Positions 23,615-36,159 of a DNA stretch of 64,000 bases are shown one piece after another. Each line of letters starts with the position of its first letter. Positions within the stretch are counted from its first letter, which is position 1. Below the pieces are notes generated by a model, which saw only the letters and a list, made by a program, of their open reading frames with translations, ran no database searches and was not told the DNA's origin. Source of the stretch: Misgurnus anguillicaudatus (Eukaryota; Chordata; Actinopteri; Cypriniformes; Cobitidae); contig NC_073352.2 of assembly GCF_027580225.2 (NCBI RefSeq), positions 30,560,001 to 30,624,000 on the forward strand. Reading direction: 5' to 3'. Both the position numbers and the translations under genes were made by a program.

Positions 23615-25193
23615 TATACCGCAGACTTGAATGGGCTTTCTGAATTCTGCCAGAGCCAGCACTCACATTTGTAAAACATAAGGTCCAGGCATGATTCTGC
23701 ATTATGCATGTTACCATATTGAAAAGGGTGCATATTACATCCAAATGAGCGGTGCAATTACTACCATTAAAATCGACAAGGCTGCATGCATGCGCTTTGC
23801 ACAATGCATATCCTGCCTTAGTGCGAATTAAGATGCAAGGATTCTCTCTGCTGTGGATGTGTTTGCACAAAGTATGCACAGCCAAATGTCATGATAAGAC
23901 ACGACAGGATGTGAACAACTGAAAAATGCACCACTACTTAATATATTTACATTACAATTCCAGCACAAAATAAATCCCGCGTGGACTGCAGTATGACCCA
24001 ATGTGTTGCAATCTCAGCAATGCAGTAAGAGAGGCAATAATGGAAATCACTAGAAACAAATCTTATTCCAGGGTCAGTTTTCTCAAAGCGCTTTCAAAAA
24101 TAATTATTACTTGAGAGAGCCGTAGTTAAATCAGCGGAGAGAAAAAAAACAGGGTGAGAGAGCTGCATATCGAACGTAATCTCAGCGGGCAACAAAGCTT
24201 GTTACGCTTAATTAATTTCTCCAATACCCATCATATGACCCCAGTCTGAGAGTTATGAACTTATCATTTGCATGCTCGGGAATCATTGATCAGAACAACT
24301 CCATTGATTTGTGCCATTTATATAAGCGTCACGATCACCCACGCTTATTGACAGCAAAATCAGTCATGTCAAAGATGGCTTCATTAGCGCTACAACCGCT
24401 TTCATATGCATGCGGCAGAAAGAGTCATAACGTCCTGTGAAATATGGACTGCCGTCACCAACGATACAATGCACCACTGATTTCAACCGCCTGCATTGAA
24501 ATCAAGACATCAACGATGCATGTGAACGAGTTTAGTGGAATTTGACCGGAGAAGAGGTTTTAAAGTACTCTTGAACTTCAATCCCACATGGCCCTGATGA
24601 GGGAGCACAAAGACCCCCAAAAAGGCCAGATCAATTTACTTGAGGGGTCTGCGGGGTAAAGGAACAATGCCTGTCTTTGTATGTGAACATACAGAAAGTG
24701 CCTGATGTGTATGGATTTTCTTTTAAGAGTTTCAGGGGGCCTCGGCAGCTGGGTTTGGATTTGAAGACGCAAGCGGTGATAATTGAAAGCGACAGTGGGT
24801 TGAGTACAATGACTGAATTGGTAACAACAATCATAACCCGTAATCGTCTCAGCAAGGTACGCTCAACTTCATAGGTAAACAAAATTACCCGACTGACTCC
24901 CATCATCTGGTGCTTTAGCGCTGCGATTGTGCGATTCGCACGCTGACGGCCAAAATCGGGATAGGACAGATGAAGCCAGATTTGTGCTGGAGGTAGCGAC
25001 AGGGGTAAAGTCATTTGAAAATGCTTCACTCTATGATCTCAGGGACAGTTACGACCCCGAACGGACTCCCCCTGTCTCACTTTATCTCCTCCTCCTGCAG
25101 TTCACTGTGGTGCTTGGGCTTCTGATTGTTGCATTGTGGGATATTAGTGTTCACAAAGCAGAGAAAAGAGAAGTAATAGAAGAAAATAAAGAT
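23615..25193. other. Unique sequence, candidate regulatory stretch
   Basis: No gene recognised. From about 24126 to 25000 the DNA is balanced in composition and free of known repeats, with words such as TTATCATTTGCATGC, GGGAATCATTGATCAG and TTAGCGCTGCGATTGTGCG. Copy B of the duplicated AT motif is at 24126-24223. An open frame beginning at 24927 runs into the Harbinger-like element at 25197 and is not supported. Confidence 0.35.
24126..24223. promoter_or_regulatory. Copy B of duplicated homeodomain-like element
   Basis: Contains GCTTGTTACGCTTAATTAAT at 24197; partner of 21803-21894, about 2.3 kb away. It is followed by more unique, non-repetitive DNA. Function inferred only. Confidence 0.35.
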
Positions 25194-25196
25194 TTA

Positions 25197-25407
25197 GGGG
25201 CTGATCACACCAAAAGCATTTATGGCAGTTGCATTCCTTTTTTATATGATTTTCTATGGGCAGTGAGCATTATGTGCGCTGTTTATGTGTTTTTTGCCGT
25301 CTATCGCAGCACGCATATTTGAAGTAGTGTGCTGTGACTAAAATTACCAAAAAAAAGCAGTGTCTTGGTTTCCAAGCGTTTAAAATGTGTTTGGTGTGAT
25401 AAGTCCC
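25197..25407. mobile_element. Harbinger-like MITE, 211 bp
   Basis: Tips GGGGCTGATCACACCAAA (left) and GGGACTTATCACACCAAA (right, opposite strand) are inverted repeats, flanked by TTA at 25194-25196 and 25408-25410. Non-coding. Confidence 0.8.
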
Positions 25408-25426
25408 TTAGACTGCATATTACATA

Positions 25427-26607
25427 CACTCACCTAAAGGATTATTAGGAACACCATATTAATACTGTGTTTGACCCCCTTTTACCTTCAGAACTGCCTT
25501 AATTCTACATGGCATTGATTCAACAAGGTACTGAAAGCATTCTTTAGAAATGTTGGCCCATATTGATAAGATAGCATCTTGCAGTGGATGGAGATTTGTG
25601 GGATGCACATTCAGGGCATGAAGCTCCCATTCCACCACATCCCAAAGATGCTCTATTGGGTTGAGATCTGGTGACTGTGGGGTTCATTTTAGTACAGTGA
25701 ACATGTACATGTTCAAGAAACCAATTTGAAATGATTCGAGCTTTGTGACATGATGCATTATCCTGCTGGAATTAGCCATGAGGGTGGGTACATAGTGGTC
25801 ATAAAGGGATGGACATGATCAGAAACAATGCTCAGGTAGGCCGTGGCATTTAAACAATGCCCAATTGGCACTAAGGGGCCTAAAGGGTGCCAAGAAAACA
25901 TCCTCCACACCATTACACCACCACCACAAGCCTGCACAGTGGTAACAAGGCATGATGGATCCATGTTCTCATTCTGTTTATGCCAAATTCTGACTCTACC
26001 ATCTAAATGTCTGAACAGAAATCGAGACTCATCAAACCAGGCAACATTTTTCCAGTCTTCATATGTTCAATTTTGGTGAGCTTGTGCAAATTGTAGCCTT
26101 TTTTTCCTATTTGTAGGGGAGATGAGTGGTACCCGTGGGGTTTTCTGCTGTTGTAGCCCATCTGCCTCAAGGTTGAGCGTGTTGTGGCTTCACAAATGCT
26201 TTGCCGCATACCTCGGTTGTAACGAGTGGTTATTTCAGTCAAAGTTGCTCTTCTATCAGCTTGAATCAGTCGGCCCGTTCACCACTGACCTCTAGCATCA
26301 ACAAGGCATTTTCAACGGCCGCATACTGGATGTTTTTCCCTTTTCACACCATTCTTTGTAAACCCTAGAAATGGCTGTGTGTGAAGTAACTGAGCAGATT
26401 GAAATGGCACCAACAACCACGCCACACTCAAAATTGCTTAAATCACATTTCTTTCCCATTCTGACATTCAGTTTGGAGTTCAGGAGATTGTCTTGACCAG
26501 GACCACATCCCTAAATGCATTGAAGCAACTGCCATGTGATTGATTAATTAGATAATTGCATTAATGAGAAATTGAACAGGTGTTCCTAATAATCCTTTAG
26601 GTGAGTG
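25427..26607 (-). mobile_element. Tc1-like transposon, 1181 bp, full length but decayed
   Basis: Perfectly inverted tips CACTCACCTAAAGGATTATT with TA on both sides (25425-25426, 26608-26609), the Tc1/mariner target. Length is normal for a one-gene Tc1 element. The transposase lies on the minus strand and is broken. Confidence 0.93.
25500..26458 (-). pseudogene. Tc1-type transposase, frameshifted
   Basis: The enzyme would bind the inverted ends and cut and paste the element. Translation from the minus strand begins MGKKCDLSNFECGVVVGA at about 26458, the N-terminal helix-turn-helix region, with TAISRVYKEWCEKGK behind it. After frame breaks a segment with TRYNRGMRQSICEATTRSTLR and KPHGY is seen (26242-26003). 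The catalytic part gives MDPSCLVTTVQACGGGVMVW, then GPLVPIGHCLNATAYL and DHVHPFMTT, the stretch before the second catalytic aspartate. Several frameshifts separate the pieces, and the expected QQDNAPCH-type motif is not in frame. Inactive. Confidence 0.88.
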
Positions 26608-26609
26608 TA

Positions 26610-27217
26610 TAATCATATGTAATTTTGTCTTATGAATTATGAATCCGAATGAATCATTAACTAAATAGACTATGGTTGCTACTGTGTTATCCACTTTATC
26701 CAGTTTTTCATTTTATATGGATTACGTTTTTTTTACTCTGCACAACCTGCACAATGCTGTGTGGATTTGAGACCACAAGAACCTTATAAAACTGTGAACA
26801 TGAAAATCTTCTTTTAATTAAAAGGAATCCTAAAAAAAGATTTACTGCCAATTTTAAATGAATAGATTTATCATTTCATTCATATAGAAAACTGTATGCA
26901 TAACATTTCATTTTCATTTTCAAGATGATAATGCATCTTCCTGTCAAACTGAAAAAAGGCTATTCATGATCTAACATTTCATTTTCACTACAATCTAGAG
27001 GCAAGACTGACAATGTTAAAATGAAAAGGCAAATGTGAAAATTGAACTGCAAATACACTTTTATTAGGATTATAGTTTTTTTAATGCTCATGGAATAATG
27101 GTGACAAAAATTAAATTAAAATTCAGGATTTTTAAAATGTAAGAGACCACAAACATGATGAAAACAAAAACTATAACCATGGTATTTGTAGTTAAACTAG
27201 GGTAATATAAATCAATC
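26610..27217. other. AT-rich spacer
   Basis: No gene or repeat recognised. Confidence 0.4.
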
Positions 27218-27219
27218 TG

Positions 27220-28091
27220 TACTGAAAAAAATGATTCTGTGCCTTAGTAAAATTAACTTAAAAGAAATTATTAAATTCTATTAAAAAAATGTAAAAAGTA
27301 AAAATAACACAAAAAATGTAAGTTAATTCTAAATTAACAAATTATTCAGTAAATTTCACTTAATTTTATTATGTAAAATCCACCCAAATTTGTAAGAAGG
27401 AAATTTTGTGTTGAAACTACTTGAATTATTTAAGTAAATATAACTAACTAGGCAGTGGGCTTGTACTTCCCAGCATGCTTTGCATGGGACTGCATTTGGA
27501 GAGTTAAATTTTAAATTAAACGCTATTTTTTTGTGTTTTTAACAAAAAAGAAAGACTTGTTAGTGTTTCAGGTTAAATTATCTTTGAGATTTAGAAGAGT
27601 TTCTGTTTCTGTTTTGAGTTTTGTGGTTACCATCATTCAGAAGAGTGGTGCTTGTGTATAGACAATAGGCGACACGATGAAAATCATGATGTAAGCAATA
27701 ACTGTGCTTATGCCAGTACTGAGATCTATTGAGTCTCTTCTTACTTGCTCAACATAATGTGGCAGTTAAATGTGAAAAGTTAAATAGAATAAGAGATTTA
27801 AAAAACGATTGGATTATCTTAATTTTAGTATGTAGAAATTAAACCATTAAATTGATTTGTTTGCACATAATTAATTTTAGTATACTGAACATAAAAAAAT
27901 TGAGCAAATTCTACTCAAAATAATTATGAATATAATTAATCTGAAATAACATATAAAATATTAGTACACTCAATTGATAAATTATAAGTACACTCAACTT
28001 AAAAAATATATCTGGAGTTAGATAAATTAATTGTGTGCATCTTCTTGTCATAATAAAATTAAGTAAATTCAACATAACATTTTTTTCAGTG
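27220..28091. mobile_element. CACTG-ended element, ~870 bp
   Basis: Left tip TACTGAAAAAAATG and right tip (opposite strand) CACTGAAAAAAATG are inverted, flanked by TG at 27218-27219 and 28092-28093. The interior is very AT-rich with many AAGTAAATT and TTAATTT words and has CCCAGCATGCTTTGCATGGG at 27469-27488. No transposase. EnSpm/CACTA-like by tip and 2-bp duplication. Confidence 0.7.
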
Positions 28092-28093
28092 TG

Positions 28094-29725
28094 CAAAAAA
28101 AAAAAAAAAAAAAACATTTTCACAATAATAAAATCATGGTTAATTTTACGAAGGGAGTAACTATACAAAATGGCCCTTGTGGCCCCAAAACACTACCAGC
28201 CCACCGGAAAAAGTCCTGACTCTCCAAATTGCCACTCCGCTATTGAGTGTGTGGATTGCCGTTATGTGGTCATCACAGCACACCACACATCTTTCAATTC
28301 CTTTTTTTTTACATTAGCTCACAAACAATGTCGAGTTTTGACAGAGAAATCTTGGGATGTCTCTCGTGGTCAAATGTGACTTCACGGTAAACAAACAAGA
28401 TGGACGATGGGCATAAAGAAATGCCATTAATACAAAATTCAGCCCGATTATCTTTTGGTGTGTACCAGGTTTAACTGAGAATGCCTGAGGCAGTGTTGCA
28501 AACATTATTGTTAGATTTAGTGACTTTTAGACCCCTTTAGCAATGTTTTTTTTTTACAGAAAGGTGACTAACGACAAATCAACTGTTTGGATGAACCTTA
28601 GCTTCACATCTGTACCGTCACACGAGTGCACGTCTTGCTTTCCTGGTGAAATGCATGTCTCTCAGCATATAATCTGTACAGTGAGCTGAGCAGTAGCCTA
28701 CAAACTTAATATATCAAAACTTCTATTGTTCAATACTCGCACCAAAAAAAGGGCATATTTTGCACTTCAAAATTAAAAAATTCTCTACATTTACAGGTGA
28801 ATTTATATTTTTATGAATAAACACTGTTTTCAAACAGATTTCTCAAACCTCCTCCTATCTTTCATTCAGACAAAATCTTATCTCACACTTCAGACTACTG
28901 GTTGAACAAACACTGCTACGGTTGAGCTGTTTGGGATGCAAAAACAAAAGGAGCACTTTTGTGAACAGTGTCGCATGACAATGATTATATTTTTTACAGG
29001 AATCAACCTATAAATTTACTTACAGATGATCTGAATATGAAATACTTCAACACAGAAATAAAAACACTTTATATTTAAACATTTAAAAAAAATTGTATTT
29101 TGACTTAAATGTGACTCATATTCCTGTGCTTCACAACTTTGCTTATAAAAACAAACTGAAGCAGTACTGATCTACTTAGAGTCTATCCTTTATTTCTTTC
29201 TTTCCCATATCTCTTGTATTTTAAAAAGTTTGTACGTGCACTATTGACTTCAGCAATAGGGAAAAGAAATAACAGGTTCACTTCCCTTTAGTGTTCCTTG
29301 GCCCCGTAAAGAAAGTACACGCACCACTCTGCGTCCCATAACATCAGATCTAGGTTATACTACTTTTACAGCATGTTTACTCCTCAGGGATCCTGATTCC
29401 TCCCTGTTTGGGCTCGGGTCACCTCTCTCATTCACTCTTTTCTAAAACAGTGTAGGCCGACCGTACCATACACATTACCAAACAAAAGATGGGACACTAT
29501 CAGCATGAACATGGGAACTGTAATGAAAAACAGAGACCTCGGTTAATTGATACATAAGAAAGGCTCGGCTTTCTGCTGGGGTTAAATCAATCTTAAACAG
29601 AGTGCTTAAAATACAAGCTGCACTTGGTACACTTGTGTTGTTGAACCACATACATAAGGATGTAAAATTGACCTAAATATTATTTCCTTTCCCCATATGT
29701 ATATAAATATTTATAGTACACTGCT
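28094..29725. other. Unique stretch before the tandem array
   Basis: A run of A lies at 28096-28117. No gene recognised. The part around 29140-29620 is balanced and non-repetitive and might be regulatory, without further support. Confidence 0.35.
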
Positions 29726-32700
29726 GTTTTTTTAAATCCAGCATTGGGTCAAAAAGGGACAATCCCAGCCGTTGGGTTAAATAAACCCACAAAATGTTTA
29801 TACTTGAAATAACCCAGCATTTTAGGCTGAAACAACCCAGTATTTTGGGTTACATTACAATCCAAGGGGCTGGGCTCATCCCTTTTTGAACCAATTCTGG
29901 GTTGAAACAACCAAGGAACTTGGGCTAATTTTGACCCAACGCTGGGTTGAAACTTCACCGCATTTTAGGTTGAAACAACCCAGCATTGGTTAAATTACAA
30001 CCCAAGGGGCTGGGCTCATCCCTTTTTGATCCAATGCTGAGTTGAAACAACCAAGCATTTTAGATTGAAACAACCCGGCATATGTCAAATTACAAGCCGA
30101 GGGGATGGGCTTGTCCCTTTTTGACCCAACACTGGGTTGAAACAACCCAGCATTTTAGGTTGAAACAATTCCGCATCTGTTAAATTACAACCCAAGGGGC
30201 TGGGCTAGTCCCTTTTCAACCCAACGCTGGGTTGAAACAACCCAGCATCGGTTAAATTACAACCCAAGGCAAGGGGCTGGGCCAGTCCCTTTTTGCCCCA
30301 ACGCTGGGTTGAAACAAACCAGCAACGGTTACATTACAACCCAAGGGTATGGGCTAGTCCCTTTTCGACCCAACACTGGGTTGAAACAACCCAGCATCGG
30401 TTAAATTACAACCCAAGGGGCTGGACTAGTCCCTTTTCAAAACAACCCAGCATCGGTTAAATTACAACCCAAGGGGCTGGGCTATTCCCTTTTCAAAACA
30501 ACCCAGCATCGGTTTAATTACAACCCAAGGGGCTGGGCTAGTCCCTTTTCCAAACAACCCAGTATCGGTTAAATTACAACCCAAGGGGCTGGGCTAGCCC
30601 CTTTTTGCCCCAACGCTGGGTTGAAACAACCCAGCATCGGTTAAATTACAACCCAAGGGGCTGGGCTGGTCCCTTTTCAAAACAACCCAGCATCGGTTTA
30701 ATTACAACCCAAGGGGCTGGGCTAGTCCCTTTTCAAAACAACCCAGCATCGGTTAAATTACAACCCAAGGGGCTGGGCTAGTCCCTTTTCGCCCCAACGC
30801 TGGGTTGAAACAACCCAGCATCGGTTAAATTACAACCCAAGGGGCTGGGCTGGTCCCTTTTCAAAACAACCCAGCATCGGTTTAATTACAACCCAGGGGG
30901 CTGGGCTAGTCCTTTTTCAAAACAACCCATCATCGGTTAAATTACAACCCAAGGGGCTGGGTCTAGTCCCTTTTTGCCCCAACGCTGGGTTGAAACAACC
31001 CAGCATCGGTTAAATTACAACCCAAGGGGCTGGGCTCATCCCTTTTTGATCCAATGCTGAGTTGAAACAACCAAGCATTTTAGATTGAAACAACCCGGCA
31101 TATGTCAAATTACAAGCCGAGGGGATGGGCTTGTCCCTTTTTGACCCAACCCTGGGTTGAAACAACCCAGCATTTTAGGTTGAAACAATTCCGCATCTGT
31201 TAAATTACAACCCAAGGGGCTGGGCTAGTCCCTTTTCGACCCAACGCTGGGTTGAAACAACCCAGCATCGGTTAAATTACAACCCAAGGGGCTGGGCTAG
31301 TCCCTTTTTGCCCCAACGCTGGGTTGAAACAACCCAGCATCGGTTAAATTACAACCCAAGGGGCTGGGCTAGTCCCTTTTCGAAACAACCCACCATCGTT
31401 TAAATTACAACCCAAGGGGCTGGGCTAGTCCCTTTTCAAAACAACCCAGCATCGGTTAAATTACAACCCAAGGGGCTGGGCTAGTCCCTTTTCAAAACAA
31501 CCCAGCATCGGTTAAATTACAACCCAAGGGGCTGGGATAGTCCCTTTTTGCCCCAACGCTGGGTTGAAACAACCCAGCATCGGTTAAATTACAACCCAAG
31601 GGGCTGGGCTGGTCCCTTTTCAAAACAACCCAGCATCGGTTTAATTACAACCCAAGGGGCTGGGCTAGTCCCTTTTCAAAACAACCCAGCATCGGTTTAA
31701 TTACAACCCAAGGGGCTGGGCTAGTCCCTTTTCGCCCCAATGCTGGGTTGAAACAACCCAGCATCGGTTAAATTACAACCCAAGGGGCTGGGCTGGTCCC
31801 TTTTCAAAACAACCCAGCATCGGTTTAATTACAACCCAAGGGGCTGGGCTAGTCCCTTTTCCAAACAACCCAGCATCGGTTAAATTACAACCCAAGGGGC
31901 TGGGCTAGTCCCTTTTTGCCCCAACGCTGGGTTGAAACAACCCAGCATCGGTTAAATTACAACCCAAGGGGGTGGGCTGGTCCCTTTTCAAAACAACCCA
32001 GCATCGGTTTAATTACAACCCAAGGGGCTGGGCTAGTCCCTTTTCCAAACAACCCAGCATCGGTTAAATTACAACCCAAGGGGCTGGGCTAGTCCCTTTT
32101 CGCCCCAACGCTGGGTTGAAACAACCCAGCATTGGTTAAATTACAACCCAAGGGGCTGGGCTGGTCCCTTTTCAAAACAACCCAGCATCGGTTTAATTAC
32201 AACCCAGGGGGCTGGGCTAGTCCTTTTTCAAAACAACCCATCATCGGTTAAATTACAACCCAAGGGGCTGGGTCTAGTCCCTTTTTGCCCCAACGCTGGG
32301 TTGAAACAACCCAGCATCGGTTAAATTACAACCCAAGGGGCTGGGCTCATCCCTTTTTGATCCAATGCTGAGTTGAAACAACCAAGCATTTTAGATTGAA
32401 ACAACCCGGCATATGTCAAATTACAAGCCGAGGGGATGGGCTTGTCCCTTTTTGACCCAACCCTGGGTTGAAACAACCCAGCATTTTAGGTTGAAACAAT
32501 TCCGCATCTGTTAAATTACAACCCAAGGGGCTGGGCTAGTCCCTTTTCGACCCAACGCTGGGTTGAAACAACCCAGCATCGGTTAAATTACAACCCAAGG
32601 GGCTGGGCTAGTCCCTTTTTGCCCCAACGCTGGGTTGAAACAACCCAGCATCGGTTAAATTACAACCCAAGGGGCTGGGCTAGTCCCTTTTCGAAACAAC

Positions 32701-33600
32701 CCAGCATCGTTTAAATTAAAACCCAAGGGGCTGGGCTAGTCCCTTTTCAAAACAACCCAGCATCGGTTAAATTACAACCCAAGGGGCTGGGCTAGTCCCT
32801 TTTCAAAACAACCCAGCATCGGTTAAATTACAACCCAAGGGGCTGGAATAGTCCCTTTTTGCCCCAACGCTGGGTTGAAACAACCCAGCATCGGTTAAAT
32901 TACAACACAAGGGGCTGGGCTAGTCCCTTTTCGAAACAACCCAGCATCGGTTAAATTACAACCCAAGGGGCTGGGCTAGTTTCTTTTCAAAACAACCCAG
33001 CATCGGTTAAATTACAACCCAAGGGGCTGGGTTGAAACAACCCAGCATCGGTTAAATTACAACCCAAGGGGCTGGGCTAGTCCCTTTTCAAAACAACCCA
33101 GCATCGGTTTAATTACAACCCAAGGGGCTGGGCTAGTCCCTTTTCAAAACAACCCATCATCGGTTAAATTACAACCCAAGGGGCTGGGTCTAGTCCCTTT
33201 TTGCCCCAACACTGGGTTGAAATAACCCAGCATCGGTTAAATTACAACCCAAGGGGCTGGGCTAGTCCCTTTTCGAAACAACCTAGCATCGTTTAAATTA
33301 CAACCCAAGGGGCTGGGCTAGTCCCTTTTCAAAACAACCCAGCATCGGTTAAATTACAACCCAAGGGGCTGGGCTAGTCCCTTTTCAAAACAACCCAGCA
33401 TCGGTTAAATTACAACCCAAGGGGCTGGGATAGTCCCTTTTTGCCCCAACGCTGGGTTGAGACAACCCAGCATCGGTTAAATTACAACCCAAGGGGCTGG
33501 GCTAGTCCCTTTTCGAAACAACCCAGCATCGGTTAAATTACAACCCAAGGGGCTGGGCTAGTTTCTTTTCAAAACAACCCAGCATCGGTTAAATTACAAC
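29726..33600. repeat. AACCC tandem array, 56/72-bp units
   Basis: Units begin GTTAAATTACAACCCAAGGG, continue CTGGGCTAGTCCC and end AACAACCCAGCATCG. Two lengths alternate: 72 bp with GCCCCAACGCTGGGTTGA inserted and 56 bp without. The marker unit with TCATCCCTTTTTGATCC recurs at about 30016, 31036 and 32347, showing higher-order duplication of 1020 and 1311 bp. The left edge (29726-30200) is more divergent than the centre, as expected from unequal exchange. Roughly 55 units. No ORF, and no spacer logic of a CRISPR. Confidence 0.95.
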
Positions 33601-33814
33601 GTCTCGGTTACGGATGTAACCCTCGTTCCCTGAAGGAGGGAACGGAGACGTCACGTCGTGACCGACGAATTGGGAACTCGCTTAGAGAGACCAATCTGCT
33701 TCGAATACTACAAAAAACGCCAATGAACTTGGCATTGAGATATTTGCATAATGCTGGCGCCGCCCCGCCAGGTGCGTATATAAGGCGCACGTGCAAATAA
33801 GGAAATCAGCTTCT
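33601..33814. repeat. DIRS right terminal repeat with TATA box
   Basis: The inner part is inverted to 39341-39509; the outer 49 bp (33601-33649) are inverted to 33886-33934. TATATAAG at 33777-33784 faces out of the right end into the element on the plus strand, giving a possible antisense promoter. Confidence 0.85.
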
Positions 33815-33885
33815 GTTCGCTGAGAAAGCCGGAAGGTGACCGGCCTAAACAGCAGGTGGCAGCACCTGTGGCGACGGGACGTGAC

Positions 33886-33987
33886 GTCTCCGTTCCCTCC
33901 TTCAGGGAACGAGGGTTACATCCGTAACCGAGACGTTCCCTTTCAGTCGGTCACTACGACGTCACGTCGTGACCGACGAATTGGGAA
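33886..33987. repeat. DIRS internal complementary region
   Basis: Arm 33886-33934 is the exact inverse of 33601-33649, GTT is at 33935-33937, and arm 33938-33987 is the exact inverse of 39480-39529. The junction therefore reads CCGAGAC-GTT-CCCTTTCAG, as expected for the two ends joined in a circle. Confidence 0.93.
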
Positions 33988-34489
33988 TCCCTACCAAAAC
34001 GCCACTAGGGGCTGACCTCTTCCAGTGTCTGCGTAAAGCCCTCCGGTTTCCACTTAAGGATAAGGAGAATTAGGTTTTAAGGCAGAAGGCCGGGCACTAG
34101 ATGTTCCTTTAACCCCACAGTAGTGCCAGCAACTGGGAAGCGCCCTACCAGAGCGGAATAGGAACGCTGCGGAAGCCACCGCCCCGTTAAGGGCTATTGG
34201 TGGGCGAAAGTCAACCGTAGTTGAGGTCAAATGACAGCCGTGGCTGTGTAAGCAAAGCAGTGCTCTGCTAAGGGAAACGTGGGCTAGTAGGATTAACCCC
34301 ACGGAATAATACTCACAAAGGAACCCGTTGGGACGCAATGTGGGGCCCTGGCCAAACACGTAGGTTCGTAAGAATACAACTAGTGAAAGGCTGACAGCCA
34401 ATGCTCCGCAACAAAGGCTGTCAAGGCAGTGGAGGGAGCAAATCAAACCATTACGCATTTTTGCTCTGTTAGCCTTCCATACTGAAAAC
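33988..34489 (-). other. DIRS 3' non-coding part
   Basis: Lies between recombinase and internal complementary region. A 180-residue open frame starting at 34596 overlaps the recombinase end in another frame and has no recognisable motif, so it is not called. Confidence 0.5.
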
Positions 34490-35553
34490 TCAATTTGGAG
34501 CTTCAGTCGGAGGCTGCAAGCCGACTTGCGAGTCTGCTCTCCGTGCCCTCCCTGGTGAGGAAAGAACACGAGAGGATACAGGCTCGATACGAACATAGTA
34601 AAATCTAATGAACGTATTAGGTGTCGCCCAACCCGCAGCTCTACAAATGTCTGTCAGCGAGGAACCACGAGCTAATGCCCAAGATGAGGCAACACTCCGT
34701 GTGGAATGCGCCCTCAGTTTAAGGGGGCAAGGAATGCCCTGCAAATTGTAAGCAAGGGCGATAGTATCAACTATCCAATGAGACATCCTCTGCTTAGTGA
34801 CAGCTTTCCCTTTCTGCTGGCCACCATAACAAACAAAGAGCTGGTCCGAGGTCCTGAAGCTTTGCGTGCGGTCCACGTAGAATCGCAGTGCGCGTACGGG
34901 GCACAACAAAGCCTCGGTTGGGTTTGCCTGCTCCAAAGGCAACGCTTGCAAGCTCACCACCTTATCTCTGAAGGGAGTGGTGGGAACTTTGGGCACGTAG
35001 CCTGGTCTGGGTCTTCAGTGAGACAGCAGGACCAAACTAAAAGCACGAATCGTCAACAGAGAATGCATGTAAATCCCCTACTCTCTTCATGGAGGCCAAT
35101 GCTAGCAGGGTCAGAGTTTTCATTGATAAAAACTTCAGACTCGCAGACTGCAAAGGCTAAAATATGAGACCAGAAGGCTTCAGCACCATGGACAGGTCTC
35201 AGGAGTAAAGAGGGAGGGCGCGAGGGGTTTAGCCTACGAGCGCCTCTTAAAATGTAATAATTAAATCATGCTGGCCAACTGATCTGCCGTAGATAAGTGA
35301 GTGATGAGCAGAAATAGCGGCGATATCAACTTTAATGGCGGAGGGACAGCCTACCATCTAACCCATGTTAAAGATATAAAAGCATAATGTTAAAAGGCAT
35401 TCTCTGGGTCCTCGCGTTGCGAAGAGCACCGGGTGACGAAAAGGTTTCATTAAGCGCGTAAGCCCGTCCTGTGGACGGTGCTCGAACCGCGTCGATGGTG
35501 TTAGATACCGCTTGCGATAAATCACCTAAACCTTGCGCGCGCTCAACGACCAT
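34490..35553 (-). pseudogene. DIRS tyrosine recombinase, catalytic half open
   Basis: It would insert the circular element copy at a GTT-containing site. The N-terminal core-binding part (35553-35000) is broken: SQAVSNTIDAVRAPSTGRAY is recognisable, then frames change. The catalytic half is an open frame of 168 residues from 34996 with KVPTTPFRDKVVSLQALP, CPVRALRFYVDRTQSFRTS and QLFVCYGGQQKGKAV. In this frame the H-x-x-R motif is H97-S-T-R100, the GW tryptophan is W123 and the likely nucleophile Y133 in FIRFY. The first catalytic arginine region (KRIGD-like) lies upstream in the decayed part. More intact than the copy at 1679-2826, which has a stop where this one has cysteine (residue 57-58 region, FVCYGG). 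Confidence 0.88.
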
Positions 35554-35759
35554 ACATGGACAGGTCGGGGCGCGAGTGCCAAATGTGCCCCTTCCTAAGA
35601 AAGAAAGTCCTTCCTCAGGGAAATCCGCCAGGGAGGGCTGTCGCGAGGAGCATTAACTATGAAAACCAATTCTTGGTCGTCCAGTACGGACGATTAATAA
35701 AAGGCTCTCCTCGTCCTGCCTGACTTTGCACAGTGCGCAATAAAGCTCACTGGAAGGAA

Positions 35760-36153
35760 TGCGTATTTACGCACCCCCCGCGGTCAGCTGTGTGCCAACG
35801 CATCCACGCCGAGGCTGCCCTCGGTTAGTGAATAAAATAGGCGACAGTGGGTATCGTCCGGCGACGCAAACAGATCTATCTACGCACAACCGAACTTCTT
35901 CCAAATGAGCTGGACCGTCTGGGGGTGGAGTCGCCAGTCGCCGGGGGCGCAGCTCGGAAGCGCGTACCGCTGTATTGAGCGATCCCGGGATGTAAATGGC
36001 ACGAAGGGACCTCAGATGCTTCTGACTCCAAAGGAGGAGATGACGAGCGAGATGCGACAGGTGACGAGAGCGCAAAACCGCCTTAACGGTAAATAACGCA
36101 ACAGTCGCAAAGTTATCGGTGTCGACAAATACATCCTTCCCTCGCATCTCCAT
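35760..36153 (-). pseudogene. DIRS RNase H domain
   Basis: A 128-residue open frame holds VDTDNFATVALFTVKAVLRS, the TDN catalytic segment, then SRHLSHLARHLLLWSQKHLR and RAIYIPGSLN. The C-terminal part (PRRLATPPPDGPAHLEEVRL) is out of phase with the usual WRLHP-type end. It is joined to the RT upstream as in intact DIRS pol. Decayed but easy to recognise. Confidence 0.8.
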
Positions 36154-36159
36154 AGCGGA

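Noticed and set aside
23332..23885. Overlapping 112-141-codon minus-strand frames
   Set aside because: They run across the 144-bp hAT MITE and its duplications and share no motif with any family I know.
24927..25322. 131-codon open frame with hydrophobic segments
   Set aside because: Its second half is the Harbinger-like MITE at 25197-25407, so the apparent membrane helices come from transposon sequence.
29726..33600. CRISPR-like regular repeats
   Set aside because: Units are contiguous without unique spacers, vary in length, and lie in an animal genome without cas genes.
34054..34596. 180-codon minus-strand frame at the end of the DIRS element
   Set aside because: Overlaps the recombinase end in another frame, contains no known motif, and the corresponding part of the first copy is not open.
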